DNA of 64,000 bases from the NCBI RefSeq assembly GCF_017876755.1, contig NZ_JAGIOO010000001.1:9376187-9440186 (forward strand). Direction: 5' to 3'. Every line of letters begins with the position of its first letter. Positions within the stretch are counted from its first letter, which is position 1. The position numbers were made by a program, and so were the translations under genes. Below the pieces are notes generated by a model. That model worked only from the letters and a program-made list of their open reading frames with translations. It was not told where the DNA came from and searched no databases. Positions 48,616 to 58,596 of the stretch are shown piece by piece. Source of the stretch: Crossiella equi (GTDB lineage Bacteria; Actinomycetota; Actinomycetes; Mycobacteriales; Pseudonocardiaceae).

Positions 48616-51600
48616 GTGACCCCGCTGTCGTTCGCCCAACGCCGCCTGTGGTTCCTGCACGAGATGAGCGGACCGTCCGCGGCGTACAACGTGCCGCTGG
48701 CCCTGCGGATCTCCGGTGCACTGGACCGGGAGTCGTTGCGGGAGGCCGTGAACGACGTCGTGGCGCGGCACGAGAGCCTGCGCACGACCATCGGTTCCCA
48801 GGACGGACAACCGTGCCAGGTGGTGCACCCGCCCGAACCCGCGCCGTGGGCGGTCGAGGAGGTGACCGAGGCCGGACTCGACGAAGCGCTGCGGGAAGCC
48901 ACCCGGCGCACCTTCGACCTCACCTCCGACCTCCCGATCCGGGTGACCCTGCTGGCGATCACCCCTGAGGAACACCTGCTGCTCCTGGTGGTCCACCACG
49001 TGGCCACCGACGGCTGGTCGGCCGGGCCACTGCTGCGAGACCTCGCCACCGCCTACACCGCGCGCCACCGGGGCACGGCGCCGGACTGGGCGCCGCTGCC
49101 CGTCCAGTACACCGACTACACCTCATGGCAACGGGAGGTGCTCGCCGAGCTCGCGGCGGAGCAGACCGCCTACTGGTCGCGCCGCCTGGCCGGGCTGCCG
49201 GACGAGCTCGCGCTGCCCGCCGACCGGCCCCGGCCCGCCGTGGCCGGTCACCGGGGCGGATACCTCACCGCGCGCTTGGACGGCGAGCTGCGGTGCGGTC
49301 TGCACGAGCTCGCCCACCGCTGCGGCGCCAGCCTGTTCATGGTGCTGCACGCGAGCCTGGCCGCGTTGTTCACCCGGCTCGGCGCGGGCGAGGACATCCC
49401 CATCGGCACCCCGGTCGCAGGACGCACCGACGAGGCGCTGGCGGACCTGGTCGGGCTGTTCGTGAACAACCTCGTGCTGCGGGTGGACACCTCGGGCCAC
49501 CCGTCGTTCACCGAGCTCGTGGCCCGGGTGCGGGAAACCGCGCTGGAGGCCATGGAGCACCAGGATGTCCCATTCGAGTACCTGGTCGAGGAGCTGAACC
49601 CGCCGCGTTCGCTCGGCAGGCACCCCCTCTTCCAGACCATGCTCGCGCTGCAGCACCTCCCGGGCGAGGGGATGTGCGATCTGCCGGGCCTGCGGACGCG
49701 CCTGGTACCGGTGCCCACGCTGACCGGTACGACCAAGTTCGACCTCGGGTTCGGCGTCTGGGACCACGGCGAGCGCGGCCTGGAGGTCGTGGCCGAGTAC
49801 GCGCGGGACCTCTTCGACGAACCAACGGTCGAGTCGCTGCTGGCCCGGTGGCAGCGGCTGCTGCGGGCGGTGCTCGCCGCACCGGAACGGCCCGTGACGG
49901 TGGCCGACGTGCTCGAGCCCGAGGAACGGCAGGCGCTGGTGGTGGAGTGGAACCGCACCGCCGTCGACGTACCGGAGACGACCGTCCCGGCACTCTTCGA
50001 GACCCAGGCCCGCCTCAGCCCCGGCGCGGTCGCGGCCGACTTCGAGGGCGCCGGGCTGACCTACCGGGAACTGAACGAGAGGGCGAACCGGCTGGCGCAC
50101 GCGCTGCTGGCCACCGGCCTCGCCCCCGACGAGGTCGTGGCCATCGCGCTGCCCAGGGGACTGGACCTCGTGGTCGCGATCCTGGCCGTGCTCAAGGCGG
50201 GCGCGGCCTACCTGCCGGTGGACCCGGAGTACCCCGCTGATCGGATCGCGTTCATGCTCGGTGACGCGCGGCCCGTGCTGCTTCTCGTGGACGCCTCGAG
50301 CGACCGGGTCGTCGCTGGCGGGCCGCCCCGGCTCCTCGTCGAAGATGTTCGCGGGGAACGGACCACCGACCCGGCCGATGCCGACCGCGCGGCATCACTA
50401 CGGCCATGGCACTGCGCCTACCTGATCTACACCTCCGGTTCCACCGGCACGCCCAAGGCGGTGGCCACCCCGCACGCCGGGATCGCCAGTCAGGTCGAGG
50501 CGCAGCGCGGCCGGCTCGGGGTCACCGCGGCGAGCCGGGTGCTCCAGTTCGCTTCCGCCAGCTTCGACGTGTCGCTGTGGGAGCTGCTCATGGCGTTGCT
50601 CTCCGGCGGCACGGTGTTCCTGGCCGCGCCGGAGGCGCTGGCTCCCGGTGCACCGCTGATGAAGTTCATCGACGACCGGCGGATCACCCACGCGACCCTG
50701 CCTCCGTCGGTGCTCGGCGCCCTGCCACCCGGCAGCGAGCTGTCGCCGAACCTGTCCACCATCGTGCTGGCGGCCGAGGGGCCGACCCGGGAGCTGGTCG
50801 CCCGGTGGGCGAGCGGGCGGACCATTGTCAACGCGTACGGAGCGACCGAGAACACCATGTGCGCCACGATGAGCGATCCGCTGCCGCCCACCCTCGACCG
50901 GGAACCGGGGATCGGCCGACCGAACATCAACAGTGCGGTGTACGTGCTCGGCCCCGGCCTGCAGCCGGTGCCACCGGGGGTGGTCGGCGAGCTCTACCTC
51001 GCGGGCAAGGGACTCTCCCGCGGCTACCACGGCAGGACCGGGCTGACCGCCGAGCGGTTCACGGCCTGCCCGTTCGGCCCGCCCGGGGCGCGCATGTACC
51101 GCACCGGTGACCTGGCCCGGTGGCGCCCGACCGGTGAGCTGGAATGCCTAGGCCGGGCCGACGACCAGCTCAACCTGCGCGGGTTCCGCATCGAACCGCG
51201 TGAGGTGGAGAGCGCGCTGGCCGAGCACCCGGCGGTGGCCCGTGCCGCGGTGACCGCGCGGGCGGACGGCTCTGGCGGTCAGGCGCTGGTCGCCTATGTC
51301 CAGCCGGCGCACGACGGGTGCCGCACCGCCGTGCTGCGCGAGTTCGCCCGGTCCAGGCTGCCCCGGCACATGGTGCCCTCCGCCGTGGTGCTGGTCGCGG
51401 ACTTCCCGTTGACCATCAACGGGAAGCTCGACTGGGCCGCGCTGCCCGAACCGGTGTTCGGCCAGGTGTCCACCGGGGCCCGGCCGCGCACCCCGAGGGA
51501 GCGGCTGCTCACCGAGGTGTTCGCCGAGGTGCTCGACCTGCCCACGGCCGGCGTGCACGACAACTTCTTCGACCTGGGCGGGCACTCCCTGCTCGCGGTG

Positions 51601-52449
51601 CGGCTTGCCGAACGGGTCCGGGAGGTGCTAGGGGTGGAGGTCGGCGTGCCGGCGCTGTTCCAGGCGCCCACCCCAGCCGGACTGGCCGAACGCCTCGGAG
51701 CGGACGGGCCAGCCGACACGTTCGGCGTGGTTCTGCCCCTGCGGCCAATCGGTGAGGGACCGCCACTGTTTTGCGTGCACCCGATGAGCGGGTTCAGCTG
51801 GCCCTACGCCGGCCTGGTGCGCGCACTGGCCGCCCCGGTGTTCGGCGTGCAGGCCCGAGGACTAGACCGGCCCGAACCGCTGCCGGCGAGCGTGGCCGAG
51901 ATGGCGGCCGACTACGCCGAGCGGATCCGGAAAGCTTGGCCAGGCGGCCCGTACAGCCTGCTCGGCTGGTCCTTCGGCGGGGTGGTCGCCCACGCCGTCG
52001 CGGCCGCCCTGCAGGAGCGCGGCGACGAGGTCTCGGGCCTGTTCGTGCTCGACGCCTACCCGCCGACAGGACGTTCCGGCGTAGCCGCGGTAGAGCCGTC
52101 GGTTGAGGACGCCCTCGCGGTCTTCGCCGCCGACCGCGACCCGAACGCCCTCGCCGCGCTTGACGAGGCCCACCTGGCGGCCATGACCGAGGTCATGCGG
52201 AACAACGCGAGGTTGATGTGGCGGTGCGCCCCGCCGGTCTACCAGGGCGACCTCGTCCACTTCACCGCGGCCTCGGGCCAGCCGGCGGAGGGCCTCTCAC
52301 CCCGGGACTGGGCGCCGTTCGTCACTGGGCGGATCGAGTCGGTTCCCGTGCCGTGCGCACACGACGACATGGCGCGGCCGGAGCCGTTGTCCCACATCGG
52401 ATCGGTCATCGCGCAGCGGTTGACCGCGAGGAGGAGTGAACTGGCATGA
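48616..52449 (+). CDS. NRPS 2: C-A-T-TE, terminating module
   Basis: This is a 1277-residue synthetase from GTG 48616, which places the C domain right at the N-terminus ([16 protein letters not shown]). The site upstream is weak. C domain active motif HHVATDG is at 127-133; A domain core [11 protein letters not shown] is at 605; T domain Ser991 is in [12 protein letters not shown]; thioesterase nucleophile Ser1119 is in [12 protein letters not shown], with [12 protein letters not shown] near the end. By eye the A code is DVWTVAAMC, closest to phenylalanine-type codes. It should add the last residue and release the chain by hydrolysis or cyclisation. The stop overlaps the MbtH start. Confidence 0.93.
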   Translation: MTPLSFAQRRLWFLHEMSGPSAAYNVPLALRISGALDRESLREAVNDVVARHESLRTTIGSQDGQPCQVVHPPEPAPWAVEEVTEAGLDEALREATRRTFDLTSDLPIRVTLLAITPEEHLLLLVVHHVATDGWSAGPLLRDLATAYTARHRGTAPDWAPLPVQYTDYTSWQREVLAELAAEQTAYWSRRLAGLPDELALPADRPRPAVAGHRGGYLTARLDGELRCGLHELAHRCGASLFMVLHASLAALFTRLGAGEDIPIGTPVAGRTDEALADLVGLFVNNLVLRVDTSGHPSFTELVARVRETALEAMEHQDVPFEYLVEELNPPRSLGRHPLFQTMLALQHLPGEGMCDLPGLRTRLVPVPTLTGTTKFDLGFGVWDHGERGLEVVAEYARDLFDEPTVESLLARWQRLLRAVLAAPERPVTVADVLEPEERQALVVEWNRTAVDVPETTVPALFETQARLSPGAVAADFEGAGLTYRELNERANRLAHALLATGLAPDEVVAIALPRGLDLVVAILAVLKAGAAYLPVDPEYPADRIAFMLGDARPVLLLVDASSDRVVAGGPPRLLVEDVRGERTTDPADADRAASLRPWHCAYLIYTSGSTGTPKAVATPHAGIASQVEAQRGRLGVTAASRVLQFASASFDVSLWELLMALLSGGTVFLAAPEALAPGAPLMKFIDDRRITHATLPPSVLGALPPGSELSPNLSTIVLAAEGPTRELVARWASGRTIVNAYGATENTMCATMSDPLPPTLDREPGIGRPNINSAVYVLGPGLQPVPPGVVGELYLAGKGLSRGYHGRTGLTAERFTACPFGPPGARMYRTGDLARWRPTGELECLGRADDQLNLRGFRIEPREVESALAEHPAVARAAVTARADGSGGQALVAYVQPAHDGCRTAVLREFARSRLPRHMVPSAVVLVADFPLTINGKLDWAALPEPVFGQVSTGARPRTPRERLLTEVFAEVLDLPTAGVHDNFFDLGGHSLLAVRLAERVREVLGVEVGVPALFQAPTPAGLAERLGADGPADTFGVVLPLRPIGEGPPLFCVHPMSGFSWPYAGLVRALAAPVFGVQARGLDRPEPLPASVAEMAADYAERIRKAWPGGPYSLLGWSFGGVVAHAVAAALQERGDEVSGLFVLDAYPPTGRSGVAAVEPSVEDALAVFAADRDPNALAALDEAHLAAMTEVMRNNARLMWRCAPPVYQGDLVHFTAASGQPAEGLSPRDWAPFVTGRIESVPVPCAHDDMARPEPLSHIGSVIAQRLTARRSELA

Positions 52450-52643
52450 ACCCGTTCGAGGACCCCGAGGGCCGCTACGTGGTCCTGGTCAACGACGAGG
52501 AGCAGCACTCGCTGTGGCCGTCGTTCCTGGACGTGCCCGAGGGCTGGCGGGTGGCGCACCCGGAGGACAGCCGCGAGGCCTGCCTGGCCTACATCGAGGA
52601 CCACTGGACGGACCTGCGTCCGAAGAGCGCGCGACCCGCCTGA
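52446..52643 (+). CDS. mbtH: MbtH-like protein
   Basis: This small chaperone of adenylation domains has 65 residues from ATG 52446, overlapping the NRPS 2 stop (ATGA). The family pattern is complete: [20 protein letters not shown], then [16 protein letters not shown] and [15 protein letters not shown]. The three conserved tryptophans are present. It binds A domains and raises their solubility and activity, and likely serves both synthetases and perhaps the free A-T protein. Confidence 0.96.
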   Translation: MNPFEDPEGRYVVLVNDEEQHSLWPSFLDVPEGWRVAHPEDSREACLAYIEDHWTDLRPKSARPA

Positions 52644-52692
52644 CGCGGGACCGGCAACCGTTGTGCGAACTAGGGATGGGAAGGACGGTCCA

Positions 52693-54240
52693 ATGGCCTT
52701 CGAGGTCGTGCTGGGCGCGGACGTCAGCGTGGCGGAGCTGGAACACGTCGTGGTGAACAGGGTGCCCGTGGTCCTCGGCGAACCGGTCCGGGCACGGGTT
52801 CGCGCCTCGCGCGAGGTGGTGGACCGGTTCGTCGCCGAGGGCCGGGTGATCTACGGGGTCAACACCAGCCTGGGCGGCTTCGTCGACCACCTCGTCCCGG
52901 TGAGCATGGCAACTGAGCTGCAGAAGAACCTCATCCGGACCGCGGCGACCAATGTGGGCGAGTTCCTGGACGACACCACGGTGCGCGCGATCATCTTCGC
53001 CCGGATCGTGTCGCTGGCCCGAGGCAACTCGGGGATCTCATTGGAGAACCTCGACAAGCTCGTCGCGCTGCTCAACTCCGACGTCGTGCCGTGCGTGCCG
53101 AGCAAGGGATCCCTCGGCGCCAGCGGCGACCTCGGCCCGCTCGCCGCGATCGCACTGGTGTGCATCGGCGAGGGGCGGGCCACTGTCGGCGGACGGACCA
53201 CCTCCGGCGCCGAGGCACTGGCCGCGGCCGGACTGACCCCGATGGAGCTGAGCTACAAGGAGGGCTTGGCCCTGGTCAACGGCACTTCGGGCATGGTCGG
53301 GCTCGGCGGTCTGGCCTACCTGGGAGCCCAGCGCCTGGTCGAGACCTACCAGCTGGTCTCCGCACTGTCCTTCGAGGGGCTGGCAGCGATGACCCGCCCG
53401 TTCGACCCGATCGTGCATCGCACCAAACCGCACCGGGGACAGCTCGCCGTCGCCGAACGCCTGTGGACCGCGCTGGCCGACTCCAAGCTGGCCGTCAACG
53501 AGGAGACCACGGCGAAGACCCTCGCGGGCGAGATGAGCCTCTCGCCCGGTGCGGCCTCGGCGCCCATCGAGGACGCCTACTCCATCCGGTGCACCCCGCA
53601 GATCCTCGGGCCGGTCGTGGACAGCCTGTACCAGGTCGGGCTGACCCTGCGGAACGAGCTGAACTCCTCCAACGACAACCCGATCGTGCTGCCGGAGGAA
53701 CAGGAAGTCTACCACAACGGCCACTTCCACGGTCAGTACGTCGCGATGGCCATGGACCACCTGGTGATCTCGCTGGCGACCGTGACCAACCTGGCCAACC
53801 GCCGGGTGGACCGGTTCCTGGACAAGAGCAGCAGCAACGGCCTGCCCGCGTTCCTGTGCGCGGAGAACCGTGGCCTGCGCATGGGCCTGATGGGCGGCCA
53901 GTTCATGACCGCCTCGGTCACCGCGGAGACCAGGGCGACGAGCGTGCCCATGTCGGTGCAGTCCCTCAGCGCCACCGGCGACTTCCAGGACATCGTCTCG
54001 CTCGGGCTCATCGGTGCCCGGCGGGCCCGCGAGGCACTGGTCAACGCCGCGTACGTGGTTGCCTTCGAGCTGGTGTGCGCTTGTCAGGCGGTGGACATCC
54101 GGGGCGCCGACGGACTAGCAGGCGCCACCAGACAGCTCTACGAACGCGTGCGGCGGCTCGTGCCTTTCCTGGACCACGACGCGCCCCTGACCGACTACCT
54201 GGAGGCCGTAGCGGCCGACCTGCTGTCGGTGGCGCCATGA
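52693..54240 (+). CDS. MIO-dependent phenylalanine aminomutase / ammonia-lyase
   Basis: This belongs to the aromatic amino acid lyase/mutase family and has 515 residues from ATG 52693 (site gggaaggac). The MIO cofactor forms from A143-S144-G145 (KGSLGASGDLGPLAAIAL). The catalytic Tyr is Y54 (VIYGVNTSLGGFVDHLVPVS). Further blocks are LNSSNDNPIVLPEE and NGHFHGQYVAMAMDHL. The sequence is much like EncP and AdmH (bacterial phenylalanine lyase/2,3-aminomutase). At the selectivity site (LIRTAATNVG) the His of tyrosine-specific enzymes (LVHHLASG type) is absent, which favours phenylalanine. It would yield beta-phenylalanine or cinnamate. It is followed by a free A-T protein with a four-base overlap, so beta-amino-acid supply is the likelier role. 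Confidence 0.9.
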   Translation: MAFEVVLGADVSVAELEHVVVNRVPVVLGEPVRARVRASREVVDRFVAEGRVIYGVNTSLGGFVDHLVPVSMATELQKNLIRTAATNVGEFLDDTTVRAIIFARIVSLARGNSGISLENLDKLVALLNSDVVPCVPSKGSLGASGDLGPLAAIALVCIGEGRATVGGRTTSGAEALAAAGLTPMELSYKEGLALVNGTSGMVGLGGLAYLGAQRLVETYQLVSALSFEGLAAMTRPFDPIVHRTKPHRGQLAVAERLWTALADSKLAVNEETTAKTLAGEMSLSPGAASAPIEDAYSIRCTPQILGPVVDSLYQVGLTLRNELNSSNDNPIVLPEEQEVYHNGHFHGQYVAMAMDHLVISLATVTNLANRRVDRFLDKSSSNGLPAFLCAENRGLRMGLMGGQFMTASVTAETRATSVPMSVQSLSATGDFQDIVSLGLIGARRAREALVNAAYVVAFELVCACQAVDIRGADGLAGATRQLYERVRRLVPFLDHDAPLTDYLEAVAADLLSVAP

Positions 54241-56060
54241 CCAACGCGGTGCGCAAGACGAAGCGACACGAGCTGTCCGGGCCGCTGGCGGATCTTCCGA
54301 ACGAGCACTGGACGCGACTGTTCGAGCGCCGGGCCGCCGCGCACCCGGAGCGCGTCGCGCTCGTCACCGGGGCCAACAGCATGACCTTCGGCGAACTGGA
54401 CACCTGGAGCAACCGACTGGCCGGGCTGCTGCGGGAACGGGGCGTGCGTCCTGGCAGCGTAGTCGCGTGCGCGTTGCCCCGGTCGGCACGCGCGGTGGTC
54501 GCGCTGCTGGCGGTGGGCAAGGCGCGCGGGGTGTACCTGCCCCTGGACCCCGACAGCCCGGACGGGCGGCTGCGCACGCTCCTGGCCGATGCGCGGCCCC
54601 GGGTGCTGTTGCACGCCGGGCAGGACATCCCGACCACCGGGGTGGAGCGGGTAGTGGCGCTAGATGGGCAGTGGCGCTCGTCGCTGGCCGACCGGTCGGA
54701 CTCCCCGCCCGGGCTCGGCGCAGTCGACGCAGCCCTTCCCGCTTACCTCATCTACACCTCCGGGACCTCCGGGCGCCCCAAGGGCGTGGTGGTCGGCAAC
54801 AGCGGCCTGGTCAACCTGTGCCACGAGGTCGAGCGCCACTTCCGCCCCCTGGTGGCCGCGAACCGTCCGGTGCGTGTCGCGCACGGCCTGTCCCTGTCCT
54901 TCGACGCCTCGTGGAACCCGTTCCTGTGGCTGTTCGCGGGGCACGAGATGCACCTGCTGCCCGACGCCGTGCGGAGGGACCCGGAGCGGTACGCGGCCGA
55001 GGTGCGGGCCCGCGGGCTGACCGTGGTCGAGGCGACGGCGACGATGGTGGCGGAGCTGGTCGCGCACGGGCTGCTCGACCAAGACCCCGTGCCCAGCCTC
55101 GTCCTCATTGGCGGCGAGCGGATCGGGCGGGCGCTGTGGACACGGCTGCGCGAGCATCCCGGAGTCACCGCGGTCAACCTCTACGGCCCGACCGAGAGCA
55201 CGGTGTTCGCCACTTGGTACACCACGGCCGAAGGAACCGAGCCGCTGCTGGGCCGCCTGGTCGCCAACAGCTGCGCCCGGGTGGTCGACGAGGCGGGCCA
55301 GGCCCTGGGACCGGGGGAGGTGGGCGAGCTGTGGCTGGGGGGCGCCGGGGTGGCCGACCGGTACCTCAACCAGCCGGAGCTGACCGAGCGGAGGTTCCTC
55401 ACCGGGGTGCACCGGGGCGCTCAGGTGCGCTGGTACCGCACCGGGGACAGGTGCCGCCACCGCCGGGACGGGACGCTGGAGTTCCTCGGGCGGCTGGATG
55501 AGCAGGTCAAGGTCCGGGGCCACCGCGTGGAGCCCGGCGAGGCCGAGAGCGTCCTGCTGGAACGGCCCGAAGTGCGCCAAGCGGCCGTGGTGGCGGAGGA
55601 GTACCAGGGGCAGACACGGCTGGTCGCCTATGTCGTCCCGGCCAAAGTCTCGGGTGACCTCACAGCTGTGCTGCGCGGTGCCCTGCGCGAACAACTCCCG
55701 GACTACGCCGTGCCCGCCGTGCTCACCCTGGTCGAGACGATGCCGACCCTGCCCAGCGGCAAGCTGGACCTCGCCGCGCTGGCCGCGCTGTCCGCCCACT
55801 CGCCCGCGGCGGACGGCGTCACCGCGCCCCGCACGGAGACGGAGAAGCTGCTCGCCCAGGTCTGGGGCGAGGTGCTGGGCATCGCCGAACCTGATGTGCA
55901 CGCGGACTTCTTCGAGCTCGGTGGGCACAGCCTGCTGGCCGCCCGCGTCGCGGCCCGGCTGCGGCGACGTGCCGTGGACTGCTCGCTGCGCGACGTCCTG
56001 CGCTGCCCCACCGTCGCCACCCTGGCCGAACACCTTGACACGAGGGGAAGAACATCATGA
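54237..56060 (+). CDS. Free-standing adenylation-thiolation (A-T) didomain
   Basis: The protein has 607 residues from ATG 54237 (ATGA overlap with the mutase). The A domain (about 20-510) has YTSGTSGRPKGVVVGN, LSLSFDASWNPFLWL, LVLIGGERIG, NLYGPTESTVFATW, YRTGDRCRHRRDG and the catalytic Lys motif LPSGKLDLAAL. The T domain carries its Ser in [13 protein letters not shown]. By eye the code is DANELGLVF, which I cannot assign. Its position between an aromatic aminomutase and a flavin halogenase parallels SgcC1/SgcC2 of C-1027, where a beta-amino acid is loaded on a carrier and halogenated there. No C domain is attached, so a separate C domain must take the unit. Confidence 0.9.
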   Translation: MTNAVRKTKRHELSGPLADLPNEHWTRLFERRAAAHPERVALVTGANSMTFGELDTWSNRLAGLLRERGVRPGSVVACALPRSARAVVALLAVGKARGVYLPLDPDSPDGRLRTLLADARPRVLLHAGQDIPTTGVERVVALDGQWRSSLADRSDSPPGLGAVDAALPAYLIYTSGTSGRPKGVVVGNSGLVNLCHEVERHFRPLVAANRPVRVAHGLSLSFDASWNPFLWLFAGHEMHLLPDAVRRDPERYAAEVRARGLTVVEATATMVAELVAHGLLDQDPVPSLVLIGGERIGRALWTRLREHPGVTAVNLYGPTESTVFATWYTTAEGTEPLLGRLVANSCARVVDEAGQALGPGEVGELWLGGAGVADRYLNQPELTERRFLTGVHRGAQVRWYRTGDRCRHRRDGTLEFLGRLDEQVKVRGHRVEPGEAESVLLERPEVRQAAVVAEEYQGQTRLVAYVVPAKVSGDLTAVLRGALREQLPDYAVPAVLTLVETMPTLPSGKLDLAALAALSAHSPAADGVTAPRTETEKLLAQVWGEVLGIAEPDVHADFFELGGHSLLAARVAARLRRRAVDCSLRDVLRCPTVATLAEHLDTRGRTS

Positions 56061-57475
56061 GCGACCGCGAGGACTACGACGTGATCGTCGTCGGCGGCGG
56101 CCCAGGCGGCTCGACGGCTGCGGCGCTGACCGCTCTGGACGGGCACCGGGTGCTCCTGCTGGAGAAGGAGCACTTCCCCCGCTACCAGATCGGGGAGTCG
56201 CTGCTGCCGTCCACCGTCCACGGCATCGCCCCGCTGATCGGCGCGGACGAGGCCCTGACGAGCGCGGGCTTCCCGCGCAAGCGCGGCGGCACGTTCCGCT
56301 GGGGCAGCAGCCCGGAGCCGTGGACGTTCACCTTCGCCGCCTCACCCCGGATGGCGGGCCCCAGTTCGTTCGCCTACCAGGTGGAGCGGGCCAAGTTCGA
56401 CGAGATCCTGCTGCGCAACGCAGCCCGAGTTGGGGTGGACGTCCGCGAGGGGCACCAGGTCGTCGGGGCGCTGCGTGACGGTGACCGGGTGACCGGGGTC
56501 CGCTACCGGGACGAGGACAACGTGGAGCACACCGCCCGCGCCGCGTTCGTCGTGGACGCCTCCGGCAGCGGCAGCAGACTACAGCAGGAGGTGCCGGGCA
56601 GGCGCGACTACTCCAGTTTCTTCCGCAACCTGGCCCTGTTCGGCTACTTCACCGGCGGCAAGCGCCTGCCCGAGCCGAACTCGTCGAACATCCTCTGCGC
56701 CGCGTTCAAGGACGGCTGGTTCTGGTACATCCCGCTGTCGGACGAGCTCACCAGTGTCGGCGCGGTGGTGCACCGGGACAAGGCCGAGGCGCTGCAACGG
56801 GATCCCGAGGCCGCCTACGCCGAGTTCCTCAAGGAGTGCCTCCTCGTCGCGGACTTCCTCAGCGACGCCAAACGGGCCACCTACGAGCCCTACGACACCC
56901 TGCGGGTACGCAAGGACTACTCCTACGCACGCGAGACGCTGTGGACACCGGGGCTCGTCCTGGTGGGCGACGCGGCGTGCTTCATCGACCCGGTTTTCTC
57001 CTCTGGGGTGCACCTGGCCACCTACAGCGCACTGCTCGCCGCCCGGTCGATCAACACCGTGCTCGCAGGCCAAGGCGGAGAGGAGCGTTGCTTCGCCGAG
57101 TTCACCGGGCGCTACCACCGCGAGTTCGACCTCTTCCGCGACTTCCTCACCGCCTTCTACCAGGTGCACACCGACGAGGAGTCCTACTTCTGGCACGCCC
57201 GCAAGATCAGCAGTCACGGCGGCAGCGCGGCGGAGGCCTTCCTGGACCTGGTCGGCGGGGTGTCCGCGCAAGACCTGGAGCTGCGCACCCGGGCCGACGA
57301 GTCGGGCGAGGTGTACGGGCTGCACGACCTGCCCATGGTGTCCGAGCTGATGGCCGAGAGCGCGCAACTGCAGGCCAGGAGCCTGCTCGGGGAGGACGCC
57401 GACGAGGAGAGGCCGCTCTTCGAGCACGGCCTGGTGCCCACGGTGGACGGCCGGCGCTGGCAGGAGGCCCGTTGA
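56057..57475 (+). CDS. Flavin-dependent halogenase, carrier-protein type
   Basis: The protein has 472 residues from ATG 56057, overlapping the A-T stop. The FAD site is VIVVGGGPGGSTAA (G13-G18). The halogenase motif WFWYIP is at 221-226. The family lysine that carries the haloamine is probably K75 (GFPRKRGGTFRWG). GDAACFIDPVFSSGVHLATY is the second FAD motif. The overall pattern is that of the SgcC3-like group that chlorinates an aryl amino acid bound to a carrier protein, rather than the free-tryptophan type. Substrate is probably the unit on the A-T protein. A flavin reductase is not encoded here. Confidence 0.92.
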   Translation: MSDREDYDVIVVGGGPGGSTAAALTALDGHRVLLLEKEHFPRYQIGESLLPSTVHGIAPLIGADEALTSAGFPRKRGGTFRWGSSPEPWTFTFAASPRMAGPSSFAYQVERAKFDEILLRNAARVGVDVREGHQVVGALRDGDRVTGVRYRDEDNVEHTARAAFVVDASGSGSRLQQEVPGRRDYSSFFRNLALFGYFTGGKRLPEPNSSNILCAAFKDGWFWYIPLSDELTSVGAVVHRDKAEALQRDPEAAYAEFLKECLLVADFLSDAKRATYEPYDTLRVRKDYSYARETLWTPGLVLVGDAACFIDPVFSSGVHLATYSALLAARSINTVLAGQGGEERCFAEFTGRYHREFDLFRDFLTAFYQVHTDEESYFWHARKISSHGGSAAEAFLDLVGGVSAQDLELRTRADESGEVYGLHDLPMVSELMAESAQLQARSLLGEDADEERPLFEHGLVPTVDGRRWQEAR

Positions 57476-58596
57476 ACGCCCGGCGAGCTGACGCACTGAT
57501 CGACTACGCGGCCTTCGGCAGCACCGGCGCACCGGAGGAAGACACGGTGGTCGCCGCCCACGAGCTGTACTCCACGCTCATCGGCCTGTGGGCGCCCGCG
57601 ATCATCGAAGCCGCGGCCGAGCTGGGGGTGTACCCGCTGCTGCGGGACGAACCGGTGGGCAGCGACGAGATCGCGGCGGAGCTGGCACTGGACCCGGCCG
57701 CCGTGCGCATCCTGCTGGACGGCCTGCACGCGTGCGGGATGCTGCGGCGCGGGCTGACCGGCGGTGGTGTGCCACGGTACCGGCTCGAGGACCGCTTCGC
57801 GCCGCTGCTGCTGGGCACAGGCGAGTACCACCTGCTGGGGAAGATGGCCTACGACCGAACGGTGGCCTGGCCCGCGTGGCGCGGTCTGGCGGAGACGATC
57901 CGGTCCGGCGGTGTGGCCCCGGGGGCGCTGCCGGAGAAGAACCAGAACTCCGAGCGGGACTTCGTGTCCCTGGTGAGCGGGATCAACTTCTGGGCCCCAC
58001 ACGCGATCGAGTCGGTGCGCACCGCCCTGCGTGCCGACCTCGGCTGGGACCTGGCCCGCCCGACCTCGGTACTCGACGTCGGCTGCGGCACCGGCATCTA
58101 CAGCCAGTTGTTGCTGCGCGGGGAGAGCACGTGGACCGCGACCGGGTTCGACACGCCGAAGGTGGCCGAGATCGCCACCGCTCAGGCGGCGCGCCTGGGC
58201 GTGGGGGACCGGTTCGACTGCGAGGCGGTGGACTTCCTGGCCGAGGACTGGGGCCCACCGCGGGACCTCGTGCTGCTCGTCAACGTCTGCCACCTCCTGC
58301 CACGCCACCTGGTGAGTGAGCTCATCGCCCGGGCGGCCAAGGCGGTGCGGCCGGGGGGCTGCGTCTGCGTGGTGGACCACATGCACCTGGACACCAAGGA
58401 CGAGTTCGACGAGCCCCAGGACCGGTTCGCGGCCCTGTTCGCGGTGTCCATGTTGTCCACCGGCGGCGGGGACACGCACCGGGTGTCCGACTACCGGCAC
58501 TGGTTGACCGACGCGGGGCTGCGCCCCGCTGTGCTCCGGCCCACCCCGATGCACCGACTGCTGCTGGCCGTGGCCCCGGGGGAGCGGGTGGACTGA
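57472..58596 (+). CDS. SAM-dependent O-methyltransferase with dimerisation domain
   Basis: The protein has 374 residues from TTG 57472, which overlaps the halogenase stop (TTGA) and has caggagg just upstream. The open frame extends further upstream but without similarity. The N-terminal winged-helix dimerisation part (LYSTLIGLWAPAIIEAAAEL, then SDEIAAELALDPAAVRILLD) and the SAM site DVGCGTGIYSQLLL (about 200-213) define the type 2 small-molecule O-methyltransferase family. GGCVCVVDHMHLD follows. It likely methylates a hydroxyl on an aryl unit. If the upstream mutase uses phenylalanine, the acceptor must be another group, or hydroxylation occurs elsewhere. Confidence 0.88.
   Translation: MNARRADALIDYAAFGSTGAPEEDTVVAAHELYSTLIGLWAPAIIEAAAELGVYPLLRDEPVGSDEIAAELALDPAAVRILLDGLHACGMLRRGLTGGGVPRYRLEDRFAPLLLGTGEYHLLGKMAYDRTVAWPAWRGLAETIRSGGVAPGALPEKNQNSERDFVSLVSGINFWAPHAIESVRTALRADLGWDLARPTSVLDVGCGTGIYSQLLLRGESTWTATGFDTPKVAEIATAQAARLGVGDRFDCEAVDFLAEDWGPPRDLVLLVNVCHLLPRHLVSELIARAAKAVRPGGCVCVVDHMHLDTKDEFDEPQDRFAALFAVSMLSTGGGDTHRVSDYRHWLTDAGLRPAVLRPTPMHRLLLAVAPGERVD

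Noticed and set aside
56836..57471. Upstream extension of the O-methyltransferase frame over the halogenase gene
   Set aside because: The extension overlaps the halogenase in another frame, is Arg/Pro-rich and has no family similarity; TTG 57472 with caggagg fits the family start.
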